This document shows, piece by piece, positions 27,607-27,696 of a stretch of 27,696 bases of DNA. Below the pieces are notes generated by a model, which did no database searches, was not told the origin of the DNA, and saw nothing but the letters and a program-made list of their open reading frames with translations. Location: positions 1 through 27,696 of the forward strand of contig CASPAC010000021.1 of assembly GCA_949419965.1 (NCBI GenBank), in the 5' to 3' direction. Made by a program: the position numbers and the translations under genes. The number at the start of each line of letters is the position of its first letter. The stretch's first letter is position 1. The DNA is from Bacteroidales bacterium. GTDB lineage: Bacteria; Bacteroidota; Bacteroidia; Bacteroidales; Rikenellaceae.

Positions 27607-27696
27607 ATGGTTTCTGTACGAATGTCGTTGCGGCCGGAATGTCGGACGCAGCCTGCGGGGCACGCTTGCGGGCCTCCGCCGGGGGAGGCTGCGGCC
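27607..27696. other. GC-rich sequence at the window end
   Basis: No gene or recognised repeat is seen. The stretch is GC-rich, with a GCCTCCGCCGGGGGAGGC palindrome near 27673-27690. It should contain or lead to the left part of unit D if that unit is complete. Confidence 0.4.

Overview
The window looks like a chromosomal segment from a GC-rich Bacteroidales bacterium, most likely Alistipes or a close Rikenellaceae relative. The reasons are a SusC/SusD outer-membrane pair, Bacteroidetes-type -7 boxes (TAnnTTTG) in front of several genes, a fermentation set of PFOR, acetate kinase and Ptb/Buk, and high GC with long antisense open frames. The genus is an inference; the phylum is well supported.

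Layout. 1-506 is the 3' end of pyruvate:ferredoxin oxidoreductase, closed by a strong terminator. 585-2412 is gene-poor and packed with repeats. 2477-8027 is a susC-susD-lipoprotein operon with a terminator. 8391-9695 is der with its own promoter and terminator. On the minus strand, 19526 down to 10635 looks like one five-gene unit: glutaminyl cyclase, metH, metF, an M20 amidohydrolase and RNase R. 19872-23281 (plus) is aroQ, pyk and a polysaccharide flippase. 27142 down to 23797 (minus) is ackA, ptb and buk, which with the PFOR fragment gives a coherent route from pyruvate to acyl-CoA, acyl-phosphate, acid and ATP.

The unusual content is between the genes. Four intergenic regions (A 1887-2138 plus; B 9881-10127 minus; C 23411-23661 minus; D 27361-27606 minus) each carry a related ~250 bp piece. 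In translation each piece is the variable C-terminal end of a FISUMP-like (C-type-lectin-like) surface-protein domain, running from GYR-x-x-x-TG to VRCVQ, with no start codon or N-terminal gene in front. Three of them (A, B, C) have the same ~60 bp conserved sequence upstream in the same orientation. Copies A and B are interrupted at the same point by a MITE-like element bounded by 8-bp AATTCACA-type repeats and carrying a structured palindromic core; C appears to be the uninterrupted form. Copy C is rich in AAC codons, and several of these correspond to other residues, often with the third base C kept, in the other copies. Sequence after VRCV is conserved as DNA even where the frame differs. 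Copy D is followed by a perfect 11-bp inverted repeat. Together these features suggest a dispersed set of variable-region cassettes, either targets or donors of a diversity-generating retroelement or of gene conversion. No reverse transcriptase lies in the window, so decayed gene fragments remain the main alternative.
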